DNA from: Bryobacteraceae bacterium | Lineage (GTDB): Bacteria; Acidobacteriota; Terriglobia; Bryobacterales; Bryobacteraceae | NCBI GenBank assembly: GCA_025055455.1 | Contig: JANWXD010000003.1 | Span: 124,001-188,000 of the forward strand | Length of the DNA stretch: 64,000 bases | Reading direction: 5' to 3' | In this document: one piece after another, positions 51,151-60,756 of the stretch | Position numbering within the stretch: the stretch's first letter is position 1 | How the letters are laid out: each line of letters starts with the position of its first letter | Made by a program: the position numbers and the translations under genes | The notes under the pieces: model-generated | The model's database searches: none | What the model was told of the DNA's origin: nothing | What the model saw: the letters and a program-made list of their open reading frames with translations, nothing else

Positions 51151-51456
51151 ACTTACCACGCTCAGAGAGAGCTCGGTGACATCGTCTTTGTAGATCTGCC
51201 CAAACTTGGCACGGTAGTGGAGCAGGGCAAGCCCCTCGGCTCGGTGGAATCCGTCAAGGCGGTCTCGGATATTTACGCTCCGGTCTCGGGCGAGGTGATT
51301 GCTGTCAACGAGGCGCTGAGCGCCGCGCCGGAAAAACTGAATCAGGATCCCCACGGGGCGGCCTGGCTGGTCAAGCTGCGGTTGAACAACCCGGAAGAGG
51401 CCAAGAGCCTGCTGAGTGCGGCGGATTATCGGGCCTACGTAGGAGCGGAAGGCTAG
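51067..51456 (+). CDS. gcvH: Glycine cleavage system H protein
   Basis: A 129-residue lipoyl carrier that shuttles the methylamine group between GcvP and GcvT. The lipoyl lysine is in [20 protein letters not shown] (about residue 64). The N-terminus [19 protein letters not shown] is conserved for the family, and the C-terminal helix [11 protein letters not shown] closes the fold. The start overlaps gcvT by 4 nt. The first 28 codons are strikingly AT-rich while the protein sequence stays canonical, so the bias is at the nucleotide level. Confidence 0.97.
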   Translation: MSIYPENYLYTKDHEWVLIQNDTGTVGITYHAQRELGDIVFVDLPKLGTVVEQGKPLGSVESVKAVSDIYAPVSGEVIAVNEALSAAPEKLNQDPHGAAWLVKLRLNNPEEAKSLLSAADYRAYVGAEG

Positions 51457-51457
51457 C

Positions 51458-52771
51458 TTGCGGTACCTGCCGAAGTCGGATTCGGAGCGGGCCGAAATGC
51501 TGGCCGCGCTCGGCTTGAGTTGCCTCGAGGACCTGGTCGCACACTTGCCGCCGGAGGTGCTGCTCCGCCGTCCGCTCCAGTTGCCCCCGGGCAAGTCCGA
51601 GTACGAAATCGCCGCCTGGTTTCGGGCCCAGGCGGAGAAAAACGCGTCCGGCTACGCATGTTTTCTCGGAGCCGGGGCTTACCGGCACTACCGGCCGGTC
51701 CTGGTGGACGTGATTGCCTCCCGGGGCGAGTTCCTGACGTCGTACACGCCCTACCAAGCCGAGATCTCGCAAGGCACGCTGACGGCCATCTTCGAGTTCC
51801 AGAGCATGATCTGCCAGCTCACCGGCATGGAGGTGGCCAACGCCTCGATGTACGACGGCTCGACAGCGGCGGCCGAAGCAGCGCTGATGGCGGCGCGCAT
51901 TACCGGGCGCCGGGGGCTCGTCACGGCGCGGACGCTACACCCCGAGTACCGGCAGGTGCTGCGTACTTACGCGCGCTTCGCCCAGCTGCCGGTGGCCGAA
52001 ATCGCCTATGAGCCGGACTCCGGGGGCTTGGATCTGGCGGATCTGGAAACCCACGTCAACGAAGAGACGGCCGCCGTCCTCGTGCAATCGCCCAATTTCT
52101 TCGGCATCGTCGAGGACGTGCCCGCCGCGGCGGAGATCGCCCATCGGCGCGGCGCGTTGCTGATCGTGGTGTTCACTGAAGCCGTGGCCCTCGGCTTGCT
52201 GGCGCCGCCCGTGGAGGCCGACATCGTTGCGGGGGAGCTCCAGTCCTTCGCTATCCCTCCGAACTACGGCGGGCCGTACGTGGGCGTCATCGCCACCCGG
52301 GAGCAGCATATCCGGCAAATCCCGGGCCGGCTGGTGGGGGAAACCCGGGACACGCAAGGCCGCCGAGCCTATTGCCTCACGCTCGCCACGCGCGAGCAAC
52401 ATATCCGTCGCGAAAAAGCCACGTCGAACATCTGCACCAACCAGGCGCTGGTGGCGCTCATGGCGACCGTCTTCATGACCGTCTACGGCAAGCAGGGGTT
52501 GCGGGAGCTGGCCGAGCAGAATCTGGCCAAGGCGCACTATCTGGCCAACCGCGTCCAGCGGCGTTTTTCCGGCCCCTTTTTTAACGAATTCGTGGTGGTT
52601 TGCCAGAGTCGGCCGGAAGCGGTCAACGAGGCGTTGCTCGCGAAACGCATCATCGGCGGCCTGCCGCTCGGCCGCTTCTACCGCGAACTGGACGGCTGCA
52701 TGCTCTTGTGCGTCACCGAGATGAACCGGCGCGAGGAGATGGATGTGGTGGCTGAGGCGCTGAGCTCATGA
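51458..52771 (+). CDS. gcvPA: Glycine dehydrogenase (decarboxylating) subunit 1
   Basis: A 437-residue alpha-like half of the split P protein. The TTG start lies one base after the gcvH stop, with AGGAGCGGAAGG just upstream as ribosome site. It starts [18 protein letters not shown] and has [39 protein letters not shown] and the C-terminal substrate tunnel region. This half has the fold of a PLP enzyme but carries no PLP lysine; it pairs with subunit 2. The separated PA/PB form is the one usual in many Gram-positive and acidobacterial lineages. Confidence 0.96.
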   Translation: MRYLPKSDSERAEMLAALGLSCLEDLVAHLPPEVLLRRPLQLPPGKSEYEIAAWFRAQAEKNASGYACFLGAGAYRHYRPVLVDVIASRGEFLTSYTPYQAEISQGTLTAIFEFQSMICQLTGMEVANASMYDGSTAAAEAALMAARITGRRGLVTARTLHPEYRQVLRTYARFAQLPVAEIAYEPDSGGLDLADLETHVNEETAAVLVQSPNFFGIVEDVPAAAEIAHRRGALLIVVFTEAVALGLLAPPVEADIVAGELQSFAIPPNYGGPYVGVIATREQHIRQIPGRLVGETRDTQGRRAYCLTLATREQHIRREKATSNICTNQALVALMATVFMTVYGKQGLRELAEQNLAKAHYLANRVQRRFSGPFFNEFVVVCQSRPEAVNEALLAKRIIGGLPLGRFYRELDGCMLLCVTEMNRREEMDVVAEALSS

Positions 52772-54255
52772 ACGGGAAGGCACGAACCCACATCTCGCAG
52801 AACGAGCCCCTGCTGTTCGAACTGAGCTCTCCGGGCAAACGGGCCTATCAATTGCCCCCACTCGATGTGCCCGCCGCCGACCCCCAGGCGGTGTTGGGGC
52901 GCGAGCGCGTGCGTCCGGAGATCGAGAATTTTCCTGAAGTCAGCGAAGTGGAGGTCCTGCGGCACTTCACGCGCCTGGCCAGCTGGAACTACGCCATCGA
53001 CTTGGGCATGTACCCGCTCGGCTCCTGCACGATGAAGTACAACCCCCGCATCAACGAGGCCGTCGCCAACCTGGAAGGTCTGCTGTGGGCCCACCCCTAC
53101 CAACCGGAATCCCTGTCTCAAGGATGCCTGGAGATCATGGCGGCGCTCGAGGCCGCCTTGGCCGAGATCACTGGCATGGACGCCGTCACGCTCCAGCCGG
53201 CGGCGGGCGCTCACGGGGAGCTGACAGGGCTGTTCTTGATTCGCGCGCTGCTCGCATCCCGGGGCAACCCGCGCAAGAAGATCCTGGTTCCGGATTCGGC
53301 GCACGGCACCAATCCCGCCTCCGTCACCATGGCCGGCTACGTGGTGGAAAACGTTCCCTCCTGCGAGCGCGGCATGATGGAGCTGGCCACGCTCGAGCGC
53401 ATGGTGAACGAGGATGTGGCCGCCCTGATGGTCACCAACCCGAACACGCTGGGCGTCTTCGAGCAGGAGATCACGCGCATCGCGGCGCTCCTCCACGAGC
53501 GCGGCGCCTTGCTCTACATGGACGGCGCCAACATGAACGCTCTGGCCGGCATCGCGCGTCCTGGGGATTTCGGGGTGGACGTGCTGCACCTGAACCTGCA
53601 CAAGACGTTTTCGACGCCGCACGGCGGGGGCGGCCCGGGCAGCGGCCCCGTGGCGGTCAAACGCCTCCTGGAGCCGTTTCTGCCCGTGCCACGTCTGGTG
53701 CGCCGGCAAGACGGCTGGGCCCTGGACTACGACCGGCCTCAATCCATCGGCCGGATGCGGTCCTTCTACGGCAACTTCGGCGTGATGGTGCGGGCTTTGG
53801 CCTACATCATGGCCCACGGCGGTGACGGCCTCCGGAAAGCCACACTGGACGCGCTGCTCAACGCCGCCTATGTGCGCAAACGCTTGGAGTCGTATTACGA
53901 GCCCGCAACGCCCGCGCCTACCTTGCATGAGTGCGTCTTCAGCGACGCCCGCCAGGCGCGCCACGGCGTCCGCACCGGAGACATCGCCAAGCGCCTCATG
54001 GACTACGGCTTTCATCCGTACACCGTCAGCTTCCCGCTCATCGTGCGCGGCGCGCTCATGATCGAGCCCACCGAGACGGAAAGCAAGCTCGAGCTGGACC
54101 GATTCGTCGAGGCCATGGTCTGCATCGCGCGAGAGGTCGAAGAAGATCCGGAGTTAGTGCGCACCGCGCCCCACCACACCCGCGTGAGCCGCGTGGACGA
54201 AGCGCTGGCGGCGCGGCGGCCGGTCGTGCGTTGGCGACCGCCCTGCGGGAAATGA
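52768..54255 (+). CDS. gcvPB: Glycine dehydrogenase (decarboxylating) subunit 2
   Basis: A 495-residue catalytic half of the split P protein. PLP is bound by the Lys in [22 protein letters not shown] (about 276). Other blocks: [15 protein letters not shown] (about 91), [30 protein letters not shown] and [16 protein letters not shown]. It overlaps gcvPA by 4 nt and completes the operon T-H-PA-PB. The lipoamide dehydrogenase (L protein) is not in the window, as is common, since it is shared with other complexes. Confidence 0.97.
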   Translation: MNGKARTHISQNEPLLFELSSPGKRAYQLPPLDVPAADPQAVLGRERVRPEIENFPEVSEVEVLRHFTRLASWNYAIDLGMYPLGSCTMKYNPRINEAVANLEGLLWAHPYQPESLSQGCLEIMAALEAALAEITGMDAVTLQPAAGAHGELTGLFLIRALLASRGNPRKKILVPDSAHGTNPASVTMAGYVVENVPSCERGMMELATLERMVNEDVAALMVTNPNTLGVFEQEITRIAALLHERGALLYMDGANMNALAGIARPGDFGVDVLHLNLHKTFSTPHGGGGPGSGPVAVKRLLEPFLPVPRLVRRQDGWALDYDRPQSIGRMRSFYGNFGVMVRALAYIMAHGGDGLRKATLDALLNAAYVRKRLESYYEPATPAPTLHECVFSDARQARHGVRTGDIAKRLMDYGFHPYTVSFPLIVRGALMIEPTETESKLELDRFVEAMVCIAREVEEDPELVRTAPHHTRVSRVDEALAARRPVVRWRPPCGK

Positions 54256-54271
54256 TGCGCCGTCCGTATGC

Positions 54272-54277
54272 TATGCT
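54272..54277 (+). promoter_or_regulatory. -10-like box directly before the HTH-like gene
   Basis: TATGCT (54272-54277, one of two overlapping copies) ends 6 nt before the GTG at 54284 and there is no ribosome site, the same spacing as at 32303 and 42358. A leaderless transcript starting here is likely. Confidence 0.5.
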
Positions 54278-54283
54278 GGCGAC

Positions 54284-54502
54284 GTGCCAAAGCCGGTGGT
54301 CGTCACGACGCCGTTCCCCGACCCGCGTGAAACCGCGCGGGTGCTCGGCATTTCCGCGGCACGTCGAAAGCGTCTCGAACAGATGCTCGAGAATTTGTGG
54401 GCGGCCGAAGAGGAGATCGAGGCCGGGGAAACTCGGCCCTCGGTGCGGGCGCTTGTCTCCCGCCGCCCCGGCTCTCGGCAGGGATCCGGGAAGCCCCGGT
54501 GA
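54284..54502 (+). CDS. Small HTH-like protein, first gene of a two-gene module
   Basis: A 72-residue protein, GTG start. After VVVTTPFPDPRETARVLGIS comes a helix-turn-helix-like pair (PRETARVLGISAARRKRLEQ), then an acidic helix and a basic Arg-rich tail (RALVSRRPGSRQGSGKP). It could be a DNA-binding regulator or antitoxin-like partner. The stop overlaps the next gene's GTG by 4 nt, so the two are translated together. I have seen similar short proteins next to relatives of the downstream gene, but that is recollection only. Confidence 0.65.
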   Translation: MPKPVVVTTPFPDPRETARVLGISAARRKRLEQMLENLWAAEEEIEAGETRPSVRALVSRRPGSRQGSGKPR

Positions 54503-54921
54503 CGCGCGTGCGGTGGCTCACAGACGGAGGAGCCCCAGGGCCCAACGGTCGCTCTACCGGGGCCTTCCTCAACACTCCACGCGATCAGAAGTACGAGCCG
54601 CTGTATTTGGCTTTTTCGGCGGGGTCATCCAGCTTCCGATTGATTCCCGTAGCGTCGATTCAGCTCCCTGGAAGCGAGCCGAGGCTGAAACGTATTCTAA
54701 CGCTGATTCGCAGCTGCCGATTTTCCTTTCACGATCTGAGTCGTGTAGAGCCCGACCCAAACCCGCCCCACACGCCCCGTTTTAACATGCCCTTCGAACT
54801 TGGCCTCGCTGTGGCCTGGGGTGCCACGACGCTTTCCCGCCATCAGTGGTTCGTCTTCGCGGCCCAGTCCATCGCGCAGCGCCGGTTCTTCGGGGCCCGC
54901 ACCACCCCACGGACGACCTGA
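54499..54921 (+). CDS. Nucleoside-deoxyribosyltransferase/TIR-like domain protein, apparently 3'-truncated
   Basis: A 140-residue protein starting at a GTG in the GTGA overlap. After a Gly-rich head comes FLNTPRDQKYEPLYLAFSAG, an open sheet-helix start, then LKRILTLIRSCRFSFHDLSRVE and RFNMPFELGLAVAW, matching the pattern C..s.hDlS....R.N.pfELGlA of nucleoside 2-deoxyribosyltransferase/TIR-like folds. Relatives I recall continue 50-60 residues after HQWFVFEA with a KSLSDLNGTD motif; here the frame goes to AAQSIAQRRFFGARTTPRTT and stops, 10 nt before the next gene. It may be truncated by a rearrangement that placed the GT39 gene here. Confidence 0.65.
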   Translation: MTRVRWLTDGGAPGPNGRSTGAFLNTPRDQKYEPLYLAFSAGSSSFRLIPVASIQLPGSEPRLKRILTLIRSCRFSFHDLSRVEPDPNPPHTPRFNMPFELGLAVAWGATTLSRHQWFVFAAQSIAQRRFFGARTTPRTT

Positions 54922-54931
54922 ATCCCTGCCT

Positions 54932-56857
54932 ATGAGCGGCACGCGAGACCTGCTCGTCGTTGTAGGAGCCGTGCTGCTGCTCCGACTCCCCTTCCTCGAT
55001 CACCCGATTCAGGGCGACGACATTTACTATTTGGCCGGCGCCCAGCACGCGCAAATCGAGCCGCTGCATCCCAACCACGCGCGGTACGTGTTCCAGGGCG
55101 AAGTGGTGGCGATGCAGGGCCACCCGCACCCGCCGTTGAATGCATGGTTTTTGGGCGCATTGCTGGCCCTGCTCGGCGACATTCGCGAAGTGCCGTTCCA
55201 TGCGGCGTACATCTCTTTCTCGCTGATTGCGGCGCTGGCGACGCTGTCTCTGGCCCGGCGGTTCACCCGCCGTCCCATCCTGGCGACCTTACTGTTTCTG
55301 GCCACGCCCGCCTTCGTCGTCAATGGCACTTCGCTCGAAGCCGACGTCCCGTTCGTTTCTTTATGGCTGGCCTCGACCGCCCTGTTCGTGTCTGCCGTGG
55401 AAGAGTCCTCGCGCGGCAAGCTCGTGGCTGCCGGCGGCGCCCTGTTTCTGGCCGCCCTGACGGCGTATCAGTCGGCCTTGTTGGTTCCGGTTCTGGCCAC
55501 ATACGTCTGGCTCCGAAGACGTACCTACTGGGCTGCTTGGGGCACGCTGGCTGTGATTCCGGCCACTCTCGTCGGCTGGCAGCTTTGGGAGCGGTTCAGC
55601 ACCGGAGAGATGCCGCTGGCGGTGCTGGGAGGCTATTTCCAGACGTACGGATTGCAGCGCCTGCACAATAAGCTCCACAATGCCCTGGCCCTTGCGGTCC
55701 ATGCGGCCTGGCTGGTGTTTCCTGGTCTTGCGCGGGCCGCTTTCCGTGGTCCGCGCTGGTGGATCGCGGCGGGACTCGGCGCGGGGGCCGCTTGGTTCGA
55801 CCCGCATCCTCTGTTTTGGGGGTCGTTTGCTCTCGGCGCGCTCGTGCTCGCTTGGTGCGCTGGAGCGGTCCGCAGTCCAGACTGGCAAACGCGGTTCCTG
55901 TGCGCTTGGGTGCTGCTGTTTTTCGCCGGAGCGCTCGTGCTGTTCTTTGCCGGAGCGGCGCGCTACTTGTTGCCGATCGCGGCGCCGGTGGCGCTGCTCG
56001 CCGTGCGGCGTCTGGAGAACCGTCCCGGCTGGCTCGCGGCGGGGTTCTCCGCACAGATGGGGTTGAGCCTGGCGCTGGCGTGGGTGAACTACCAGCACTG
56101 GGACGGCTACCGTCGCTTCGCTCAATCGCTGCGCAAGGAGACGGAGACGCACCGGGTCTGGATCAACGGCGAGTGGGGACTTCGGTTCTACTTCGAGGCC
56201 GACGGCGGGCTTCCCTTGTTGCGCGGTCAGGCCGTGCGGCCGGGCGAGTTCGTTGTCACCAGCGACTTGGCCTACCCGATCGAGTTCACGACCGGTGGAG
56301 GCGTTCTGGCCCCCGTCCTCGAGAAAGAGATCCGCCCCAGACTCCCCTTGCGACTGATCGGACTCGGCGCGCGGTCCGGTTATTCGTCGGCTTCCCTCGG
56401 CCTGCGTCCCTTCGACCTGTCTACGGCGCCCGTGGACCGCGTGCGTTGGCTCGCCGTGCGCGAGCGCAAGCCGGAGCTGTCCTGGTTGCCCATGAATGCG
56501 CCGGAGGCGCCCCAGCAGATTGTCAGCGGCATCTACCAGCTCGAGGACAACCGCTTCCGGTGGATGGGAGAGAGGGCTGTAGTGCTGCTGAAAAATCCCG
56601 GCCGGGCCGCCCCGTTGCACGTCTCGCTGTACGTGCCGGAGCAAGCTCCGGGACGCCGCGTCTCGTTGAGCGTCGATGGGGTTACGGTCGCCGAGGAGAC
56701 CTATCCAGCTCCCGGTTCCTACACCCTCGTTTCGCGGCCCGTGTCTGCGGCCTCCGAACAGCTCACGGTGGTCATTGCCGTGGACCGGACCTTCTCGGTT
56801 CCGGGCGACCAGCGCCGTCTCGGCCTGGTGTTAGTGGCGGTGGGCTTCCCGCCCTAG
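54932..56857 (+). CDS. GT39/ArnT-like membrane glycosyltransferase
   Basis: About 641 residues. The ATG at 54932 starts before TM1 (TRDLLVVVGAVLLLRLPFLD). HPIQGDDIYYLAGAQ holds the acidic pair of GT-C enzymes just after TM1 (about 26-27), and ten or more TM segments follow to about residue 380. The C-terminal 260 residues are a soluble periplasmic domain (VSLYVPEQAPGRRVSLSVDGV). Such enzymes move sugars from polyprenyl phosphate onto lipids or proteins in the periplasm. The acceptor is unknown. Its end overlaps the convergent M2 peptidase gene by 4 nt. Confidence 0.85.
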   Translation: MSGTRDLLVVVGAVLLLRLPFLDHPIQGDDIYYLAGAQHAQIEPLHPNHARYVFQGEVVAMQGHPHPPLNAWFLGALLALLGDIREVPFHAAYISFSLIAALATLSLARRFTRRPILATLLFLATPAFVVNGTSLEADVPFVSLWLASTALFVSAVEESSRGKLVAAGGALFLAALTAYQSALLVPVLATYVWLRRRTYWAAWGTLAVIPATLVGWQLWERFSTGEMPLAVLGGYFQTYGLQRLHNKLHNALALAVHAAWLVFPGLARAAFRGPRWWIAAGLGAGAAWFDPHPLFWGSFALGALVLAWCAGAVRSPDWQTRFLCAWVLLFFAGALVLFFAGAARYLLPIAAPVALLAVRRLENRPGWLAAGFSAQMGLSLALAWVNYQHWDGYRRFAQSLRKETETHRVWINGEWGLRFYFEADGGLPLLRGQAVRPGEFVVTSDLAYPIEFTTGGGVLAPVLEKEIRPRLPLRLIGLGARSGYSSASLGLRPFDLSTAPVDRVRWLAVRERKPELSWLPMNAPEAPQQIVSGIYQLEDNRFRWMGERAVVLLKNPGRAAPLHVSLYVPEQAPGRRVSLSVDGVTVAEETYPAPGSYTLVSRPVSAASEQLTVVIAVDRTFSVPGDQRRLGLVLVAVGFPP

Positions 56858-58641
56858 CGCACGGCGGCCCTTTCCTGTTGTTCCAGGTACTGCTCCAGCG
56901 GGCGGAAGTACTCGAGCAGCGCCCGCGAACTGAGATCTTCCCCGGTCTTTTCGCGGAGCAGCTGGCGCCAGTCGCGCGTAGCCCCCAAGCGGAGCAAGTC
57001 CCAGAGCCACTGGCCCACTTCTTTATTGCCGTAGTAGTTGCAGGAGCGCGGATCTTGCTTCAGGATGCTCCGCGCGATGTAGTCGTGCAACTGGTATTTG
57101 ATCAGGCTGGCCAAGGCGTAGTCGTAGTACTGGGCGGGATCGTCGATGACGTGCGTCTTGGTGCAGCCATCGCAGTACTCCTCCCCGCGCGGCGCCGGCG
57201 GCTCGATTCCCTGGTAGCGTTCGACCAGCTCCCACCAGCGGCGATTGAACTGCTCGGCCGGGAGTTTGCGCTCGTAAAGCTCGTGCTCGAAATGGGTCAT
57301 CACGCCCGCCGACCAGGGCAAGAAGACCACGGCGCTGTCGAGCGCCTCGTCGAGCAGCCACTCCATCCGGTTGATCTTGCGGTCGGCGGGCAGGATGCCG
57401 ATCTGGCGCAAATAGGGTTCCTGGCGGGCGGCCATGCCGATGAGGTCTCCGATGGCTTCATGGAAGGCGCGATTGGCGCCCTCACGCAGAACCGGCGGGA
57501 CGTTGGGATGGGAATACGCAAGGAAGTAGTAGACATGGCCCAGCTCGTGGTGCGCGGTCTCGAACCAGCGGAAATTCGGCACCACGCTCATCAGCGAGCG
57601 CACATCGCGGTCGCGATCCACGTGCCAGGCCGAGGCATGAGTGTTCTTCTTGCGGGTGGCGCCTGGCGGGAGCTGGTAGAGGTCGGATCGCTCCCAAAAG
57701 CTGCGAGGCAACGGCGGCCATCCCAGCGACGTGTAGAACCGCTCGGCTTGCTGCACGATCCATTCCGGAGACCGGCCCCGGAACAAATCGTCCAAGTTTG
57801 GCGTCTCTGCCAAGCCGGGCCACTCCTGACCCCAACGGTTCGGCAGCCAGTGGGCCGGGATGCGCTCCGGAACCGGCTGCCCGTAGCGGACCGCCAGCTT
57901 GCGCCGAGCGTACCGGTGCAGGCGGCGATACAGCGGCTCGACTTCGCGGAGCGTCCTCTGCATGAGCTGCATCATCTCGGCCACGGTCAGGCCGTAGTCG
58001 GCCACCTGCAGGTGAAAGTAGGAGGAGTAGCCGAGCTCTGTCGCCACACGGTTGCGCAGGTCGCGCACCTCGGCCAAACCCCCCTTCAGAGCCGGACCGA
58101 TCTGTTTGGACGTTTCCCAAACCCGGCGCCGTTCGGCGAGGTCGCGCGACCGCACGAGCACGTCGTCGATTTGGTTCGGCGTTACCGGCTTCAGACATTT
58201 GCCCCCTCGCTCGTCGAGGCAAAACGTGAAGCCATCCAGCACCGCGCTCAGCCGCGCCTCCAGTTCGATGCGCTTGGCCACGACTTCCGGGATGGTTCCC
58301 GGGGATTCGGCGGCGTTCAACAGGATCTTGTCGAGCTGGCGAAACTCCAATTCTTCCAGCGTGCCGCGTAGTTGGAGAAACCGGCGGCTGTGTTCGATGA
58401 CGTAGCGGCTGCCGCGAAACGCGGCGTGGGCCCGCTCGGCGCCGATCCGCCGTCCCGTATGTTCCTCGGTGACATCGGTCGAGGCCAGCCAGGCGGCTTC
58501 GGTGGCGACCGTGCCGAGGCGCTGATCGATCTCGTTGTACATCTGGAGAAACTCTTGAACTTGCCGCCGAGCGGAGGGTTCCTCGGCGGCGCAGCCGGCC
58601 ATTAGGCAGCACGCCGCCGCCACAAGGGATTGCGTCCGCAC
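56854..58641 (-). CDS. M2-family metallopeptidase lipoprotein (ACE-like)
   Basis: A 595-residue protein, GTG start. The signal ends in a lipobox LMAGC at about residue 18, so it is a lipoprotein. The gluzincin active site is ETAHHELGHVYYFLAY (HExxH, about 375) and the third zinc ligand is in AFHEAIGDLIGMAA (about 405). The surrounding blocks (MSVVPNFRWF, LPWSAGVMTHFEHELY) are like angiotensin-converting enzyme, a dipeptidyl carboxypeptidase. It is likely involved in peptide scavenging in the envelope. Confidence 0.94.
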   Translation of the reverse strand: MRTQSLVAAACCLMAGCAAEEPSARRQVQEFLQMYNEIDQRLGTVATEAAWLASTDVTEEHTGRRIGAERAHAAFRGSRYVIEHSRRFLQLRGTLEELEFRQLDKILLNAAESPGTIPEVVAKRIELEARLSAVLDGFTFCLDERGGKCLKPVTPNQIDDVLVRSRDLAERRRVWETSKQIGPALKGGLAEVRDLRNRVATELGYSSYFHLQVADYGLTVAEMMQLMQRTLREVEPLYRRLHRYARRKLAVRYGQPVPERIPAHWLPNRWGQEWPGLAETPNLDDLFRGRSPEWIVQQAERFYTSLGWPPLPRSFWERSDLYQLPPGATRKKNTHASAWHVDRDRDVRSLMSVVPNFRWFETAHHELGHVYYFLAYSHPNVPPVLREGANRAFHEAIGDLIGMAARQEPYLRQIGILPADRKINRMEWLLDEALDSAVVFLPWSAGVMTHFEHELYERKLPAEQFNRRWWELVERYQGIEPPAPRGEEYCDGCTKTHVIDDPAQYYDYALASLIKYQLHDYIARSILKQDPRSCNYYGNKEVGQWLWDLLRLGATRDWRQLLREKTGEDLSSRALLEYFRPLEQYLEQQERAAVR

Positions 58642-58732
58642 AGGGCGATTGTAGACTACAGCTTGCCGCCGGGCAAACGGGGCCCCTGTTGTCAGGCCCT
58701 GTTAGAATAGTGTTACAGCCTCGGGTCCCGCC

Positions 58733-59662
58733 ATGCTCGCCACCAAGACCATCACCGAGGAGATCCTGGAGTGGAAGAAAGAACGGCGGGCGATCCTGCT
58801 GGCGCACCACTACCAGGAGCCCGAGATTCAGGATCTGGCCGACTGGGTCGGGGACAGTCTCGAACTGGCCCGCAAGGCGCGCGAGTTCGACGGGGAGGTC
58901 ATCGCCTTTTGCGGCGTCTGGTTCATGGCGGAAACCGCCAAGGTGCTCAACCCGAAGCGGATCGTGGTCGTGCCGGACCGCGAGGCGGGCTGTAGTCTCG
59001 TGGACAGCTGTCCTGTGGAGCAGCTCCGCGCCTGGAAGCGGCGGCACCCGGACCATGTCGTGGTCAGCTACATCAACACGTCCATCGAGGTGAAGGCCGA
59101 AAGCGACATCTTGTGCACGTCGCGTAACGCGGTCCAGATCGTGAATTCCATTCCCCCGGAGAAACCGATCCTGTTCGTGCCGGACGCCAACCTCGGCCAG
59201 TGGGTCAAGCGCCAGACCGGGCGCGAGAATATGAAAGTCTGGCAGGGGGCGTGCCTCGTCCATGCGACATTCCCCGCGCGGCGCTTGGCGGCGGCCCGCG
59301 CCGAGCATCCGGGCGCGTTGGTGGCGGCCCATCCCGAGTGCCCCCCGCAGGTGCTGGATCAGGCGGACTTCGTCGGCTCCACCTCCGCCATCATCCAATG
59401 GTGCGTCGAGACGCCGGGCGAGGAGTTCATCGTCATGACGGAAAGCGGTGTCTCGCATTCGCTCCACCGGCTGGCGCCGCACAAGCGCTTCTACTTCATT
59501 CCCAACGAAAACTGCAATTGCAGCGAGTGCCCGTACATGAAGCGCAACACCCTCGAAAAGCTCCGCGACTGTCTCCGCGACTTGGAGCCGCGGGTGGAGA
59601 TTCCACACGACATTCTCCGGCGCGCGCTGATTCCGCTCGAGCGCATGTTCGCGGTGCAGTGA
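58733..59662 (+). CDS. nadA: Quinolinate synthase
   Basis: A 309-residue [4Fe-4S] enzyme that condenses iminoaspartate with DHAP to quinolinate. It has RAILLAHHYQEPEIQDLADWVGDS (about 16-39), the first Cys in FCGVWFMAETAKVL (about 60), the second in AHPECPPQVLD (about 200) and the third in NCNCSECPYMKRNTLEK (near 263). All three ligand Cys positions appear intact. Neither nadB nor nadC is in the window, so iminoaspartate may come from elsewhere. It is followed by moaA after 8 nt. Confidence 0.96.
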   Translation: MLATKTITEEILEWKKERRAILLAHHYQEPEIQDLADWVGDSLELARKAREFDGEVIAFCGVWFMAETAKVLNPKRIVVVPDREAGCSLVDSCPVEQLRAWKRRHPDHVVVSYINTSIEVKAESDILCTSRNAVQIVNSIPPEKPILFVPDANLGQWVKRQTGRENMKVWQGACLVHATFPARRLAAARAEHPGALVAAHPECPPQVLDQADFVGSTSAIIQWCVETPGEEFIVMTESGVSHSLHRLAPHKRFYFIPNENCNCSECPYMKRNTLEKLRDCLRDLEPRVEIPHDILRRALIPLERMFAVQ

Positions 59663-59670
59663 GGGAGTCG

Positions 59671-60669
59671 ATGGACGCGCCGGGCCAGCTGCGGGACCGC
59701 TTTGGACGCCTCCACGACAACCTCCGCATCAGTGTCACCGACCGCTGCAATATCCGCTGCTTTTATTGCATGCCCGAAGAGGTCGAGTTCGTTCCGCGCC
59801 CGGAGATTCTGACCTTCGAAGAGATCGAGCACTTCGTGCGCCTGGCGGTACGCTGCGGCATCCGCAAGCTGCGGATCACCGGCGGCGAGCCCCTGCTGCG
59901 TCGCGACCTGCCCGTATTAGTGCGCAAGCTCAGCGCCATCGAAGGGATTACGGACCTGGGGCTGACGACCAACGGCATCCTGCTGCGGGAGCAGGCCGCC
60001 GCCCTCTACGAGGCCGGACTCCGGCGCATCAACATCCATCTGGACACGCTGGATGCGGAGCGTTTCCGTCACATCACGCGGCGCGACCACCTGGATCGGG
60101 TGCTCGAGGGCATCGAGTTGTGTCGGTGTTTGGGGTTCCGTCCCATCAAAATCAACGCCGTGGCGGTGAAGGGATTGACCGAGCCCGACATCGTGCCCCT
60201 GGCGCGCTTCGGCCGGGAGCACGATCTGGAAATCCGTTTCATCGAGTTCATGCCGCTCGACGGGCAAGGGCTGTGGCTTCGGGACCGCGTCTTGTTCGCC
60301 CGTGACATCCTGCGGACGCTGTCGCGCGAGATCGCGCCGCTCGTGCCCGTGTCCGACGGCGATCCCCGCGCTCCGGCGGCGGAGTACCGTTATGCGGACG
60401 GGCGCGGTGTGGTGGGCTTCATCGCCTCGGTCAGTCAGCCCTTCTGCGACCGGTGCAACCGCATCCGGCTCACCGCCGATGGCAAGCTGCGGTATTGCCT
60501 GTTCGCCCTCGAGGAGACCGACATCAAGAAATTGCTGCGGGGCGGCGCCGCCGACGAAGAGATTCTGGAGGCCATCGGCTCGACCGTGCGCGCCAAGTGG
60601 GAGGGGCATCAGGTCAACACGGCGCGCTTCGTGGCGCCACCGCGTCCCATGTACGCCATCGGCGGATAG
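59671..60669 (+). CDS. moaA: GTP 3',8-cyclase (molybdopterin synthesis)
   Basis: A 332-residue radical SAM enzyme. I take the ATG at 59671 with AGGGAG upstream; a GTG at 59659 overlapping the nadA stop is also open. The N-terminal cluster is CNIRCFYCMP (Cx3Cx2C, about 23-30). The C-terminal cluster is FCDRCNRIRLTADGKLRYC (Cx2Cx13C, about 255). The gene ends with the catalytic Gly-Gly tail (AIGG). It makes the pyranopterin precursor of molybdenum cofactor. It lies between nadA and nadE; its link to molybdenum also fits the MOT1-type transporter. Confidence 0.97.
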   Translation: MDAPGQLRDRFGRLHDNLRISVTDRCNIRCFYCMPEEVEFVPRPEILTFEEIEHFVRLAVRCGIRKLRITGGEPLLRRDLPVLVRKLSAIEGITDLGLTTNGILLREQAAALYEAGLRRINIHLDTLDAERFRHITRRDHLDRVLEGIELCRCLGFRPIKINAVAVKGLTEPDIVPLARFGREHDLEIRFIEFMPLDGQGLWLRDRVLFARDILRTLSREIAPLVPVSDGDPRAPAAEYRYADGRGVVGFIASVSQPFCDRCNRIRLTADGKLRYCLFALEETDIKKLLRGGAADEEILEAIGSTVRAKWEGHQVNTARFVAPPRPMYAIGG

Positions 60670-60740
60670 AGACGGACCTTCTGCCCGGCGCGGCAGCGCC
60701 ACCGTGCCGCAACTCCGCCGGGCCGCCCCCGTCGAGCCAG

Positions 60741-60746
60741 TAGAAT
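60741..60746 (+). promoter_or_regulatory. -10-like box before nadE
   Basis: TAGAAT ends 10 nt before the ATG at 60757, the same 10-nt spacing as in gcvT. No ribosome site and no clear -35 are seen. It implies a very short leader or none, or a coincidental match within the moaA-nadE gap. Confidence 0.4.
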
Positions 60747-60756
60747 GGGATCTTCG

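Noticed and set aside
54697-54942. 81-codon minus-strand ORF
   Set aside because: It lies opposite the HDLSR/FELGLA protein, which has a recognisable pattern and a coupled start; the minus frame has none.
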